Notes: generated from the sequence alone by a model not told the origin. 31,928 bases of DNA from Plantago elongata (GCA_036897095.1 JAYMSP010001455.1:1-31928), one strand, 5' to 3'. Shown: positions 1 through 11,980, counted from the first letter of the stretch. Numbers and translations: made by a program.

Positions 1-154
1 GTTTGGGTATTGAAATTTCGAGTTCATGTAAACTTTGATGGTTGTCTTTGGTTTAGATATTTTGACTAATGTACTCTATAACATGTGATATGGTTGGACG
101 ATGTGTGTCTATGTCCTCTGTAATTGTTTTTTAGAGCATTACTTGTGATCTTGA

Positions 155-155
155 C

Positions 156-210
<55 letters not shown>
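155..210. repeat. (TTA)n microsatellite
   Basis: About 18 uninterrupted copies of a TTA/ATT trinucleotide. The poly-isoleucine reading frame across it is an artefact of the repeat and not a gene. Confidence 0.95.
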
Positions 211-211
<1 letters not shown>

Positions 212-2637
212 TTCTTAGCCGTTTCAAAAATAATACATTTCATTCATTTTTAATTATTTTATCATTATATTTATCACTATCTCTCTTAATTTATTCACTT
301 GTATCGTTAAATTTATGTTTGATTTTGCGGGAGGAAGAATTAAGAATGGAGGAAGTGTATATTATTGTATTATTAGTAGTGAAAATGGTAGTAACATGCA
401 AAAGTGATGCATATGTCTGAGAAAAAAGAGGTCAGGTGTTGCCTTGTTAGGTGATCGAGTGGACCCTCATCATCCTAATAAATGGCCGACTTCTCTCATA
501 TCTTCCAGTTGACCTCACTCTTGCAATATTTAAATTTGTGGCTTTGCAGATATATTGTTAAGTGAAAATTGGGTGAGATCCAAAAATCAGTTGAGTAACT
601 GATTTCTGTCTGCAAAGGTGACTTGTTTACTCGTATGAAACTATAATAAATGATTGAGTAATTATCTTCATCACTGTAACGTCTTATTAAATGAATCATA
701 CTTCGTAGCGTAAATATTATATTAATAATCTATTCATTTCCATTTATCTCTAGTTTTTTTCTCTCCCAGTAATCTAATATAGTGTTTGCAATTCTTTCAA
801 TTGTATCCTAAGATTCGTGTTCCTGAGTTGCTTTTGGACAAATTCAACTCAATTAGCTTTCATGTTTTAATTGGATAATTTGTCAATTTTACTACAATAT
901 TTTAGAAAAAACGTGACAACTGCAAAGTCCAAATGTTGAGAAGAATGTCACATTACTATTGTGGCTCCTTAATCTGCAAAATTGCGACCAACCAAGCAAG
1001 TTGGACTGACCATGATAGTTTAATATGGAATGTAGATTATTTATGTGTAGTTTAGAACCAGTTTAAACATGAACCAAAGAATTTGATGATATAATATAGG
1101 ATTATAAAGATTATATTACACTTAAAAGTTTAAATTTGTAAAATATAATCAGTAATATTAATACTCTAATAGCTACACTTGCCCACAGCCCATTCTTCGC
1201 CTCTTATTTGCATGGACTACAGGGAGTTAGGTTAGTATTTGCGTGTTCAAAGTTTACAACTAGCTTCAAGTGTCTCAAACTCTTAAAAGTCTCATGTAAA
1301 TTTACATAAATGGTTAGACTTGGACCATAGCCCATAAATGGTTTAATTGGGCTGCTGATCTGATGGGCTTGTACGTATGTATTGGGCTATTGCATCATTA
1401 ATTTACAAACCACCAACCTATTAGCTATTTTAAGGGATGAAATGGTTCTAACGGCGAAAATTGATCCTCAAACTTACGCTTAGAAATTTACGACTAAAAT
1501 TAAGTTATAAAATTAGAGATACTAGCAACTTAGAAGTCAATAATAACAAATCAAGAGAAATATGTTCCCATCCCAGCCCCCAGGTGAGACCGGTTTTGAT
1601 GCCAACCGAAAGAAGAACTCAGATGTAAAACTAAGTAAGCTTGTACGTGGAAGATATAGTGTAAAAAAGAGATACCGTGAAAAATGATGAAAATAAATTT
1701 ATCATATTGATTGGATCGGTACATCATAATACGAATGAGTAGCGTGAGAAGCCTAGCATTGTTAGAGTAATCTAGTTGGTCGTAGTCGAAAGGTGATGCA
1801 TGGATGGAGATTGATGATTGAGTTGATTGACAAGAGAGCTTGCGTGAGTTGATGGTGTGGGTAGACTAGTATGTTTTTCGTAGTCTCTGTGAGATAGCTC
1901 TTGTCTTTCACTACTCTCCAATGTAGACTCACTCAACCATGAATTAGTTGGAGTCCATCACACCATGACACCAATCTTCTTGAGATTTATGGTGAGGCAG
2001 TTGAATTTACTTGATTGGAAGACTAGTTTCATGTTTACCCCACCATCTAAGCTAGTCTCTCATCTGATATGGTTTGGATGATCATGGATGAGTGGTTCAG
2101 TTAGCTTGGTAAGTGAGCTAGTTTCCGTCAACTGACATGGATTACTCAGCTGCTGCCTCGCCCGGATGAGAACGTGGTAATTGAGCTAAGCTAGCTTGTT
2201 GAACAGTGGGATGGTTTACATTGAGCTAAGTGGGCTACCTAGCCTCTCAACTATGGCATGTTCTTCCCTCATATCGTATCAAAATTTCATTTCGTCATTT
2301 TCATCATTCCACTAAAAAAATTACATTTTCAATAACTCGACATCACAATTTACTAATATCCAAATAATAAACTCACATTTACAAATCTACCAACTATCTC
2401 TTTTGTATTCATTCTCTATTCTTTTAGTACTTAAAATAATATTCAAATTTTCACCCAGTCAATCAATAATTAATTTTTTATTCATTTTTTATTATTTTTT
2501 CATTTCAATCATTTAAATTTACTTATTTTGTTGACAAAATAAATGGAGAATTTGGAATGGACGAATAAGTACAATTCATTATTGTTTTGAATAGTTACTC
2601 TACTTGAAGGAGAATTTAATGACAAATGAATGCAATT
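211..2637. other. Gene-free AT-rich intergenic region
   Basis: I see no credible coding sequence here. The short open frames lack codon structure and homology I recognise. Bases 220-360 resemble the interior of a decayed Stowaway-like MITE. Bases 1187-1388 hold a group of TGGGCT/AGCCCA boxes, and bases 1780-2280 are less AT-rich than their surroundings; I cannot assign either to a gene. Confidence 0.6.
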
Positions 2638-2639
2638 TA

Positions 2640-3342
2640 CTCCCTATGTCCCATTAGAATGAAATAATTTTCCGTTTTGGATGTTTCACGAAAATAAAAT
2701 AATTTTTTATTTATAGAAATAACCTCACAATACACTCATTTTCAACCACATATTATTGGACAAACATGTATTTTTCTATCTCAAACTCATTTTAAACCAC
2801 ATATTATGTTAAAATTTGAAGGAATTCAACAAGAAACAAAACAGAGAAAAGGAAAAGTTGATATCTTTAATATTGCAGAAGACATAGTTGTTACAAGGTA
2901 TGTAAAATTACAGGAACCCTAGCTATCTATTTATAGTTCTTGTAATCGATCCGTCCGTTGATTTTGATCAAAGGGTTGAGAAGTGATCCATAACTGTACT
3001 ATGATTCAGAGAAGTTTTATTCTCTTCTGTTTCTGTGGAGAAGACAGATTGGGAGCCCTTCAAGTTGCCAATCCGTTTGACAACTTAACTCCTAATTGGT
3101 TACTCTTGTTCTTCCATTTTTCACTGTTGCCCTTACTCTTTTCTTCTTCTGCTGATTGAGTTCTTAACTTGTTCGCACCTTCATTTACATCCTTAGTACT
3201 TTCAAATGATTTGCAATTAAGACTTGCAAAAATTACACTTATCAGTTCTCTAATTTATTTTTTACTTTTAAATTTTTAATATTATATTTTTGGAAAAAAT
3301 ATGTATACGACAATTATTTTATTATAAATGGGAGGGTGGGAG
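2640..3342. mobile_element. Stowaway-like MITE, apparently carrying an insertion
   Basis: The left end reads CTCCCTATGTCCCATT and the right end, reverse-complemented, CTCCCACCCTCCCATTT. These are imperfect inverted termini of Stowaway (Tc1/mariner) type, each flanked by TA (2638-2639 and 3343-3344). At 703 bp it is much longer than a usual member, but removing the LTR-like block at 2807-3244 leaves about 265 bp, a normal size. The termini and TA flanks are seen; the nesting is inferred. Confidence 0.6.
2807..3244 (-). mobile_element. Possible solo LTR (copia-like) nested in the MITE
   Basis: Read on the minus strand this 438-bp block starts TGATAAGTGTAA and ends TTTTAACA, so it has TG...CA ends. 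It contains CTATAAATAG followed by a CCTGTAATTTTAC stretch, as in the promoter and R region of a plant LTR. I could not find a matching 5-bp target duplication (flanks TATTA and GTTCT), so the ends are approximate and the identity is tentative. Confidence 0.35.
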
Positions 3343-3344
3343 TA

Positions 3345-4322
3345 TTTAGGTAAAGTTACTACTTATATTGTGGTGACGTAAATCAATGGCGCGTACCTAT
3401 TTGTTTGGTACATAATGCATGTAGTATTAATTAAAGGATAATCATTGTGAAACCAAGAATAAAAAGATAAAGTGTGGTAATCAAGTTTGACTTTAAACAA
3501 ACACCCATGCATTTCAGGAATTCCATGCAATTTTGTTTTTTTTAATCCTTAAGACTGGGACCCCCCACCACGACTTAATCTCAGGCCCTTTGTCTATCTA
3601 AAATAAGCTTACCTTATTTAAATAGTCACATTCAACCTTTCACACCCCATTTTTTCCTCCTTTGACAAAATATTAGACCCGATATTTCATTACTTAACCA
3701 GATTATACTCCATGCCTAGGTGCGAATTCAACTGGTCACTTTTTGTGTACAAATTTGAGAGAGTAGTGAATAAATTAATAAGAAAATAATATTAAAATAG
3801 AAAATATAAGTAAGTATCTTAAAAACGATATTCCACTACCTCAAATCTTAAAAAAGTATATATGTAACCTACCAAAATTTAAAATCAGATCTATGGAGAT
3901 TAAAGATATTCAGAACGCCACTCATAACAATAAAGTGTACTTTATGATTTGGGAATTCACCTATAAAAGTTCCAAAACTAAACGTGCTTGTTCTGTAGTA
4001 ATTCTAAGGTGTGTGACCAACTGAAAAGTATCCTTGTTCGTACATAAATGGAAATAAATGTGTGAGAAATGACTTATATTGGTATGGTGAAATTAACATA
4101 TAACTCTGATAACTGTTAATAAGTAATTATGGCGGTCCAAAAGATTGGGACCCTACAGATTAGTGGTGGAGTTATTAGAATATTAGATAATTTATACGAA
4201 CATTACTAATAAAATCATTAATATTACAAATTGGGAGCCGAGTAAATATAAATTTATTTGAATACCAAAAAATAAAACTCAGTCATACCAACTGACTAAA
4301 ACAACGTAAAGTGGTCCCTACT
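3345..4322. other. Upstream region of the U-box gene
   Basis: AT-rich sequence with no coding potential. It contains scattered TTGAC W-box cores (for example near 3487) that could regulate the gene at 4427, but nothing else I can define. Confidence 0.5.
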
Positions 4323-4328
4323 TTGACT
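4323..4328 (+). promoter_or_regulatory. W-box (TTGACT) in the proximal U-box promoter
   Basis: TTGACT matches the WRKY-binding core and lies 11 bp upstream of the TATA box. CMPG/PUB20-24 type U-box genes are generally rapidly elicitor-induced, so a WRKY site is plausible. A six-base match can occur by chance. Confidence 0.4.
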
Positions 4329-4338
4329 CTCTCCCTCT

Positions 4339-4345
4339 TATAAAA
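4339..4345 (+). promoter_or_regulatory. TATA box of the U-box gene
   Basis: TATAAAA lies 82 bp upstream of the ATG in a CT-rich setting, followed by a CA-rich leader typical of plant 5' untranslated regions. Confidence 0.75.
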
Positions 4346-4426
4346 CCAAACTCCCTTCATTTTCATCTCTCTCAAAAACAACCTGTAAACAGAACCAAAT
4401 TTCCCCAAACAACAAAACAAACAACA

Positions 4427-5662
4427 ATGGCGAGAGAAAAGAGAAGAGACCAGCAACTCTACGTCACCGTTCCAAGCGTCTTCCGTTGCCCAATCTCCAT
4501 GGACGTCATGAAATCCCCGGTCAGTCTCTGCACCGGCGTCACATACGACCGGACCTCCATCGAGAAATGGCTCTCTCTAGGCCACACCACCTGCCCTGCC
4601 ACCATGCAGTCGCTTCCGTCAACTCACACCACGCCGAATCTCACCCTCCGCCGCCTCATCCACCTCTGGATCACTCAAGCCGATGCCGCGCAAGCGGCGC
4701 AATCGGAAGCCTCAAAGCAACAGGTAGCTAAATTCGTCAACGGCGATTCGTTTCACTCCGAATCGCTCGAGAAATTGATCAGTTTCATCCGATCATCGGA
4801 TGATAATTTGAAGCTCGTTGCTATGTCTAACGATGCGGTTTTGAAATTCGTTGAGGTGTTTGAGAAATCGGATGAGATTCGGGTCTGTGAGCTGATTGTT
4901 GAGGTTTTGGATTTGATTCTGGTGGAAAACGGAGTGAAGGAGAGGCTGAATGAGCTGGTGTTTAGTAGATCAGCTTGTTTGATCTCGTTTGGTTTGGTTC
5001 TACGGAAAGGAAGCGTTGAATCGAAGGTGAAATCTGCTAGGATTTTGAATCAAATCGCGGTGAATTCTGAATCACAGCGGAAAATCGGCGAGAATCAGGT
5101 TTTACTGCAGGAACTGTACAATTTGTGCACTGTAGGCAACGACGACTCGTCACTTTCAGCCGGTTTATCAGCTTTGGTGAAAGTTTCAACATCCAGACCG
5201 GTCAGAAAGGAACTCACCCGGTTCGGTTTAGTCCGAACCGTAACGAAAATCCTATCCGGTTCACACTCCAACACTAGTACAATTACAAACCGTTTAGTGA
5301 TCGAAAAGTCGATGGAAGTATTGGAAACAGTCGCTACGTGCACAGAAGGACGAAATGCGATATCGGAAAACAAGGAGTGCGTGACCGGAATCGTGAAGTG
5401 GCTGATGAAATGTTCGCGTAAGGCGACGGAGCACGGGATTACGGTGCTCTGGAGCGTGTGCTGCTTAGCGCGTGATCCGGTGGCGCAAGAGAGCGTAGCG
5501 CGAGAGAACGGGTTGACGAAGGTGTTGGTGGTGATGCAGAGCGATTGTACGTCAAACGCGAGGATCATGTGCGGTGAATTGGTCAAAGTGTTGAGGGCTA
5601 AAAATGCGAAATCAAATTTGGCACCCTATGAGACCAGGACCACGCATATTACGCCATATTGA
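4427..5662 (+). CDS. PUB21: U-box E3 ubiquitin ligase, PUB21/CMPG1-like
   Basis: Intact, intronless 411-codon gene. Residues about 17-90 form a U-box, with PSVFRCPISMDVMKSPVSL, then LCTGVTYDRTSIEKWL and CPATMQ. The conserved Cys-Met-Pro-Gly spacing is what names the CMPG class. A U-box recruits an E2 enzyme and ubiquitinates substrates without zinc. Residues about 100-400 are leucine-rich helical repeats of ARM type, the usual substrate-binding part; no transmembrane segment or signal peptide is visible, so it is probably cytosolic. The start is supported by the AACAATGG context, the TATA box 82 bp upstream and the family's short leader before the U-box. Arabidopsis PUB20/21 are only slightly longer. 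Members act in immune signalling, and a W-box in the promoter fits this. Family assignment is firm; the exact orthologue (PUB20 or PUB21) is not resolved. Confidence 0.93.
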   Translation: MAREKRRDQQLYVTVPSVFRCPISMDVMKSPVSLCTGVTYDRTSIEKWLSLGHTTCPATMQSLPSTHTTPNLTLRRLIHLWITQADAAQAAQSEASKQQVAKFVNGDSFHSESLEKLISFIRSSDDNLKLVAMSNDAVLKFVEVFEKSDEIRVCELIVEVLDLILVENGVKERLNELVFSRSACLISFGLVLRKGSVESKVKSARILNQIAVNSESQRKIGENQVLLQELYNLCTVGNDDSSLSAGLSALVKVSTSRPVRKELTRFGLVRTVTKILSGSHSNTSTITNRLVIEKSMEVLETVATCTEGRNAISENKECVTGIVKWLMKCSRKATEHGITVLWSVCCLARDPVAQESVARENGLTKVLVVMQSDCTSNARIMCGELVKVLRAKNAKSNLAPYETRTTHITPY

Positions 5663-6561
5663 ATTGAATTGAAGAAAATGAATTGGTGGACGGGATAGGT
5701 TTTGAGCGTTCATTCTTAATTGAAATTGAGTTATTTTTATAAAATATTCAATTTGAATGGGAGATGATCACTCCAGTAATATTACGAACATAGCCCCTTG
5801 ATGATGAATTGGTGGTAGGATAGGAATAGGATTATTTAGGTAGGCACCAGAAATTGAATGCTGTACATGATGTTTTGACAGAGAGGACAATTGTTCATCA
5901 CCTTACAATTGAATACAAATTTATTGTTACTTGCCACTTTGTTTGCTTTGCAGTATTCAATTGGATTCTTTGACTGTTTCTTTCTTCTCCATTCTTCTTT
6001 TGATATCATCATCCACTTCATGTGCCATCTACTATTCAACTCTGTATAGAAATAGAATTAGAACCCACATGGTGAAATATAGAAAAGAATCATATCAAAT
6101 TTAGTATACTTGCTAAATATTAAAGCTAAATCAGAGGTCCATGGTTATGCATTGCATGTTTCCAAATCCAAATGTGCATTTGAACAATGGACAAGATACA
6201 TAGTTGTGCATTACATGTTTCCAAATCGAAATGTGTATTTGGTGCATCATATTCATTGTGATTGTCTGATTGATGATGGTTAAATTTGTCATTTGGAATC
6301 AGAGGGTTGTAAAATAGTTAGTTCAGCAGGCTGGGGGTCACGCGAGTGAATTATATTTGTGTACATTTATATGAAAGACTGGCATCAAGTGCGGGAAATT
6401 GATGCAAAGGATCATTTTTATCTCAGAAGTTGAAGTCAAAGACACAATGGAGCAACTTCAAACCAAAAAGGACTATATAGATCATTTATAGGAGATTGAA
6501 AATCTATAGTAAAAAGGTAAAATAAAAGTAAAAAAATGTATAGGTAGTGCGGAGAAATACA
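5663..6561. other. 3' flank of the U-box gene, no further gene
   Basis: AT-rich sequence without a credible gene. Bases 6141-6182 and 6200-6241 are two diverged copies of one ~42-bp sequence (period 59), each containing ATGTTTCCAAATC. Confidence 0.5.
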
Positions 6562-6563
6562 TA

Positions 6564-6814
6564 CTCCCCCCACCCCGCATAACTTCATACTTTTAACGTT
6601 TCTATTCGTTTCATATAACTTCATACATTACTAAATAATAAAACTATCCCACACCCAACAAATAATAAACAATCTCAACCTTACACTCAAATTATATAAA
6701 TTGTCATTAAAAGTGTACTTCTTCCAACCTTCTATTTATTTTATTATTACTTTAATATTTTACATAAAACTACGCGATAATACTAATGTATGAAGTTCTT
6801 CGAGACTGATGGAG
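6564..6814. mobile_element. Stowaway-like MITE
   Basis: A 251-bp element flanked by TA (6562-6563, 6815-6816). The left terminus CTCCCCCCACCCCGCATAAC and the right terminus, reverse-complemented CTCCATCAGTCTCGAAGAAC, then both continue AACTTCATAC. It has no coding capacity and would have been moved in trans by a Tc1/mariner transposase. Confidence 0.7.
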
Positions 6815-6950
6815 TATCAAGACGTGACAAAATACAATAAAGATGACATGTGTTGTTTTGAACAATTAATTCGAAAAAGTTATCGTTATAGTCTCTAACT
6901 CTAAAGTTAAATTTGTCATCATTGATTTGGATGTGACTTGCAATGTAGTA

Positions 6951-7198
6951 CTTCATCCGTTTTAGAATAAATATTCTTGACATATTTTGATAAATGATAT
7001 TTAAATTTTAACTCGAATACTCTTAATCGTATATGTAAATTATTCAATTCAATCATATATTGAAGATTTATTCCTAAAATTTCATTATGTGATTGAATTG
7101 TACAATTTACATTTACGACTTAGGAGTAAATTCGAGTCGAAGTTAGATAATGTTGATCGAAAAAATCAATAAGGTCATTTGTTCCGGGACGAAGTGAG
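6951..7198. mobile_element. Stowaway-like MITE, second copy
   Basis: A 248-bp TA-flanked element (TA at 6949-6950 and 7199-7200). The left terminus is CTTCATCCGTTTTAGAAT and the right, reverse-complemented, CTCACTTCGTCCCGGAAC; they are imperfectly inverted. It is of a different subfamily from the copy at 6564-6814. Confidence 0.6.
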
Positions 7199-7200
7199 TA

Positions 7201-8359
7201 GTAAATTTTATCATTGACTTCATATCCTATTTCAATTTTATAATACTAATTTGATACATATTATAAATTTTAACACCCTTAAACTTCAAGTCAGGTTTAA
7301 AAAGTTTAAAGGGGTCGAAAACGTTACTCATATAATCAAGGTGCATCTTTCATTTTATAAATCTACCGAGAAGAATCCCGTCAAGCGAATTTGATTTGAA
7401 ATAATATTTATATGAGTAATCAAGTAGGAAGTCTCTCGATTCGTGTATTAGTGAAAACAATATGTTGGAAAAGTATTTATATGGATACAGTAAAACTAGC
7501 ATATCACCCAAAAAGAATTTCATTAGTAACCACGAGGTTCAAAAGCCGAAGAAATTTTCATGAGTAATTGCGTCAACCCAAATGATCAAAACTCGATCAA
7601 TTTGTGGTCCGGATCGTTATATAAATATTTATGAATTTGGAAGAGTTGTCATAATCAAAGTTAATACTAATATGTATGCATAATACACTCTAAATTAAGA
7701 GTCAAGATAATTTGAGCTGTATAATTATGGGAACAGTTCGATCGTTTATGATTCAATATTAAGATCTGTTAGGTTGCTGAACAAATTATTCATCTCTTAA
7801 TTTTAAAGTTCCACGTATTTTGTTTTGTCAACCTTTCGATAATTTAGTCAATCAGTACCTACTCTTGGCTTAATCATTCATAATTAGCAATTAAGCATTT
7901 TAAATTAATGGAAGTTTGAATGATTTACTCCCCTAATCTTCCAAATGGGATATCGGAAACAAAGTCAATGGAAGGATTTGGTCGATACCCGATAGGCTAC
8001 ATAGTTGTTTTTCTATGTTGTTAATGAAAAGAAAACTTTACTCAAATTTAAAGAATTACCGAAATAGTGTTTAATATATTAGATAAAAAAAATTAGATTA
8101 CATATTACACTTACAATACAGTTAAATATACTTAAACATCTCTTCTCTTTAAGATTCCAACACTCCACCACGTATCCTATTCATAAACAAACTACATAAA
8201 ATAGCTTATATTAATGAAAACAGAGAAAATACTAAAAATATCATATATAACATGTAGCACCTGATAAAAGAAAAATTGAATATATAAAATAAATTATAAT
8301 GTATAGAGGAGAAACAGTAATTGAATCATACGGTTAACCAAATAAAAATCCAAGGCATG
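7201..8359. other. AT-rich gap without a recognisable gene
   Basis: I see no open frame with protein-like composition, no tRNA, and no bounded repeat in this 1.2-kb stretch before the copia LTR. Confidence 0.5.
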
Positions 8360-9257
8360 TGTTAACACATTTTCCTTAAAACAATTACGTCCCCTCACTA
8401 CGGTGTTTGAGGTATCGTTAAACGTTTGTTTCCCAGGATACAACGGTCGAACCTTAACAACTAGATGCACTTGCTAGATGTTTCTGGTGAACAAAAACAG
8501 GATCCCGTATTATACGAAAGGGAAGAGGAGAAGAAAAGCCACAGGTGAAGAGAAGAGGGTGGGTTTCTTCTACTCTTTTCCAAGACAATTGAGACCCATT
8601 TATGGGTGAGGAATTGAGAATGTAACTCCATTCTTTATTACACTAATTCATTACAAAATATTCATTACAAAGTATTTTGTAACTTATGCTCCACTACATC
8701 CACTACTTCAAAAGAGTAATGTTGTTACCTGTGGAGCAACAAATGCCAAATTGACTACTTGTAACTTACATGAGTTACAAACTTCAATTTGAAGCAAAAT
8801 TTCTAGAAGGTGAAAGAACTTGAACCAACAAAAACTTAGCTCACAAGGACTAACCCATTTGAGCTTGGTTCAGTTCACCAATCGTGTCTAAGGGTCGCGT
8901 GTACCCACTCACAGACTAGTCAACTAGTTTCATGTACAAATCTGACCAGGATTTGTACTCAACTCATCTAGCTACACAACTTGGACACCAAGTAGGAACT
9001 ATGAGATTATAAACTAGAGACTATGCTTGCTCTCAAACAACGTGGTATAAACCACTACACCTTCTAATTTTAAGCACTTATTCCTCACTAACCCAAGATC
9101 CTTTTTTGGTGTAATAATATTGATTCGAAGCTTTTACAAAGTTACTTATGAATATATATTTTATTTTCTTAATTAAGAAATAATTAAGAAATGGTCTCAA
9201 TGTAAATACACCTCACAAGGCATTATTTACTTCACTTTTTCTTCATAATTTCCAACA
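8360..9257 (-). mobile_element. 3' LTR of the decayed copia element
   Basis: On the minus strand this begins TGTTGGAAATTATGAAG right after the polypurine tract GTGGGGGAT (9258-9266), the classic plant copia arrangement. It ends TTAACA at 8360. The right boundary is well supported. The left one rests only on the TG...CA ends, since the other LTR copy does not reach that far. Bases 8960-9235 are repeated at 11541-11815. No target duplication could be confirmed. Confidence 0.7.
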
Positions 9258-11540
9258 ATCCCCCACATGAAGAAAAACTTCATCTTCATGTCATATAACC
9301 CTACGATAAAAACATGCATAGGATAGGTAGGTGTAACCACCCTTGAACCCTTGCTCGTAAGACTGCACCTTCTTTACTGGTTGACCAGTAGACATGATGT
9401 CCTTGAACTGTTCTGCCGTTTATGTAAACGACGATGAATTCCACATAGATTTCTCTCTAGCATAGATTTGTTCTCTTGGTTGTGTTTGTTTAGGCCATGA
9501 ACACCTTTCCTGATTCTGCAAGAGCATACAAAAATTTGGGATTTAATTCTTGTTGAAGTGGCCCACACTGCACTCTCACATAGTTGATCCCTTACCCCGT
9601 GTAACAAAAGTACTAGTAAGAATCATTAAAAACCACACGTTTAACCTCTTTAACTCTCGCCATTGTATATATGTAAATCCCCACAATGAACTCCATGTCG
9701 ATACAATTAGGTTTTCCTTTGAACCTAGATCTTGGGATCTCTAGTCAACTAGGTTGGGTTTTACTTCGCATCAACCACAAGTCAAAGTCTTCAATCCCAT
9801 TCCAGTATAAGACTTCTCAATCATCTGACGACATAACCCTCTGGTTAATGGATCCGCTAAATTATCTTTAGGCATCACAAAGTTTGTCGTGATAATACTA
9901 GTCGTGAGAAGTTGTTTAACAGCCTTATATATGCCTTTGACAAATATGTCTTAGACTTACCGTTATACAAATAACTTTGTGTTCTACCAATTGCAGATTG
10001 GTTAAAACAATGCAAACATATTGCTTGGCACAAGTTCGGGCCAATATAGAAGAATGTGAAAAATATACGCATAGCCACCTGGCTTCCTCTACACAAGAGT
10101 TCAACGCATTAAACTTTTCTTCCATCACGGATCTCATTACAATATTTGTTTAGAAGATTTTCAAGAAATTGTTGAACCCCACAAAACTGAAGACAATATC
10201 CACTAGTGGATTTAATATTCTTGATACTAGAGATCCAATTTGCATCCACATGCCATTGTAGCACAACACGATATATTGTATAATGCAGCCCAAAATCACA
10301 AAAAAATCTTAAATACTTCAGTACTCTCATTATAGCCTTCAATGACTAACTCCTCGATTTTTCGTGTAATGACTCAGTTTACTTACAACACATGCAAGAT
10401 CAAGTCTGGTGCAATTCATCATACACATTAGGATTTCAATTATCATAGAGTATTATTCAACATGAGACACTCCCAAGACACCGTTCTTCGCAACTTGAAC
10501 ACATGATTCCAGTGATTTTTTAGTTGTTCTAACACCACCCTTGTTGATTTTCTCAAGAATCATGTCCACATAGTGAAACTTATTCAACATCAACACATTG
10601 GTGTTCAAATAACATGAATCACACGGATTACATCAACTAAACCCATGTCTTCAATATCAAATCTGGATTTTAACATTTCCTTCGTAGATTTGACCATTTT
10701 ATTATCACTCCCAATGATAAGCATGTCATCAACATAAAGACATAAAATGACTATGTAAACATATTTGTCAATTTATTCTTCCTTTATGTTAACACATTTG
10801 TAACTTTCGTAATTAATGACAAACTTGTTTTTCATCATGGCATTATCAAATTGCTCATGCAACTGCTTAAGGTGCTTGTCACAAGCCCTACAATGGCTTT
10901 ACCAATTTACAAACCTCATTTTTCTGATTGTGTATAGAAAAACCTTCAGGTTGTTCCATTTAAATCCCTTCTTCTAAATACCATTTAGAAAAATCGGTAC
11001 TTTTATCCATCTGATGAGCTTAAAGACTTCGCAAAGAAGAAAACATAATTATCATCCTAAAGGATGTTAATCTCGACACATGATAATATGTCTCAACTTA
11101 TTAATAGTTCCATCAAGCTTCAATTTTCTCTTGAAAATCCACTTATAACCTACTTCCTAAGGAAGATCCACTATTGATAGCATCTTTCCACATAAGTCCT
11201 TATGTTGAGGTCGCAACCTCTTGATAACTTTGAGGTCTACTTTCAAGCATGAAAGTAGTCAAGTACTCACGACCCAATATCTTCATTTTCCTTTTTGTTT
11301 TTCCTCATGTGTCAATTTAGTGGAGTTGTAAGCAACATCTTCTAACCGTTTACATGAAAACACTTCCTAAAAAATGAAGCATCCATTATCACGTTCTTGT
11401 GTGTGTCAGAAATTTTGAATTTCACCACAAGAATCGATAAACACTATTATTATGTGCATAACTAAAAATATGCAACCAATAGTCTTTAGGTCCTAAAAAA
11501 AACCTTCATAGGTAAATAACCAACATAGCAAGACACCCCT
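9258..11540 (-). pseudogene. Copia (Tnt1-like) pol remnant: reverse transcriptase and RNase H
   Basis: Minus-strand relic of the 3' half of a Ty1/copia polyprotein, broken by many stops and frameshifts. In element order: an integrase-RT linker near 11340-11470 (SVYRFLV, then KNVIMDASFF); the RT start near 10850-10920 (KLVKPL, QAP); the RT catalytic motif YVDDMLIIGSDNKMV with YVDD at 10725-10736; RNase H at 10109-10342 ([25 protein letters not shown]) and 9925-10137 (EEKFNAL, EEARWL); and the RNase H end at 9875-10096 (NQSAIGRTQSYLYNGKS). The protease, gag and most of integrase are missing, so it cannot move by itself. Catalytic Asp residues of YVDD are still readable, but the frame around them is not continuous. 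Confidence 0.88.
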
Positions 11541-11815
11541 CAACTTATCTAGCTACACAACTTGGACACCAAGTAGGAACTATTAGATTATAAACTAGAG
11601 TTTATGCTTGCTCTCAAGCAATGTGGTATAAAATCACTACACTTAACTTTAAGCACTTATTCTTCACTAATCCAAAATTCGTTTTGGGTGTATAATATCG
11701 ATTCGTTGCTTTTACAAAGTTGCTTATGAATATATATTTTATTTTCTTAATTAACAAATACTTAAAAAATAATCTCAATATAAATACACCTCTCAAGACA
11801 TTATTTACTTCCCTT
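11541..11815 (-). repeat. Partial 5' LTR of the copia relic
   Basis: A direct repeat of 8960-9235, equal in length within one base and sharing long runs such as CTACACAACTTGGACACCAA. Both ends of this LTR copy are missing. It meets the IN-RT linker at its left side, so a deletion removed the primer-binding site, gag, protease and the adjoining part of the LTR. Confidence 0.8.
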
Positions 11816-11974
11816 TAAATCTGCAAAAATTAGTTTCTTTTTCACTCTTTTTGTTACAGATACTATGTTACAAGTGAAATTTTCCATTTGATGAAGATGA
11901 GTACCGAATCACCAGAAAGTTACATTAATTGATCTTATCAACACTTGTAAATCAGTCGAATTGATCGTAGTACA

Positions 11975-11980
11975 TATAAA
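11975..11980 (+). promoter_or_regulatory. Candidate TATA box of the secreted peptide gene
   Basis: TATAAA lies 75 bp upstream of the ATG at 12050, a normal distance for a short plant leader. The gene starts only about 235 bp from the copia LTR fragment, so its distal promoter is transposon-derived or displaced. Confidence 0.5.

Noticed and set aside
124..420. 98-codon open frame with a run of isoleucines
   Set aside because: It is created by the TTA microsatellite; the rest has no protein-like composition.
5095..5586. 163-codon minus-strand frame
   Set aside because: It lies wholly inside the U-box gene on the opposite strand and has no recognisable domain.
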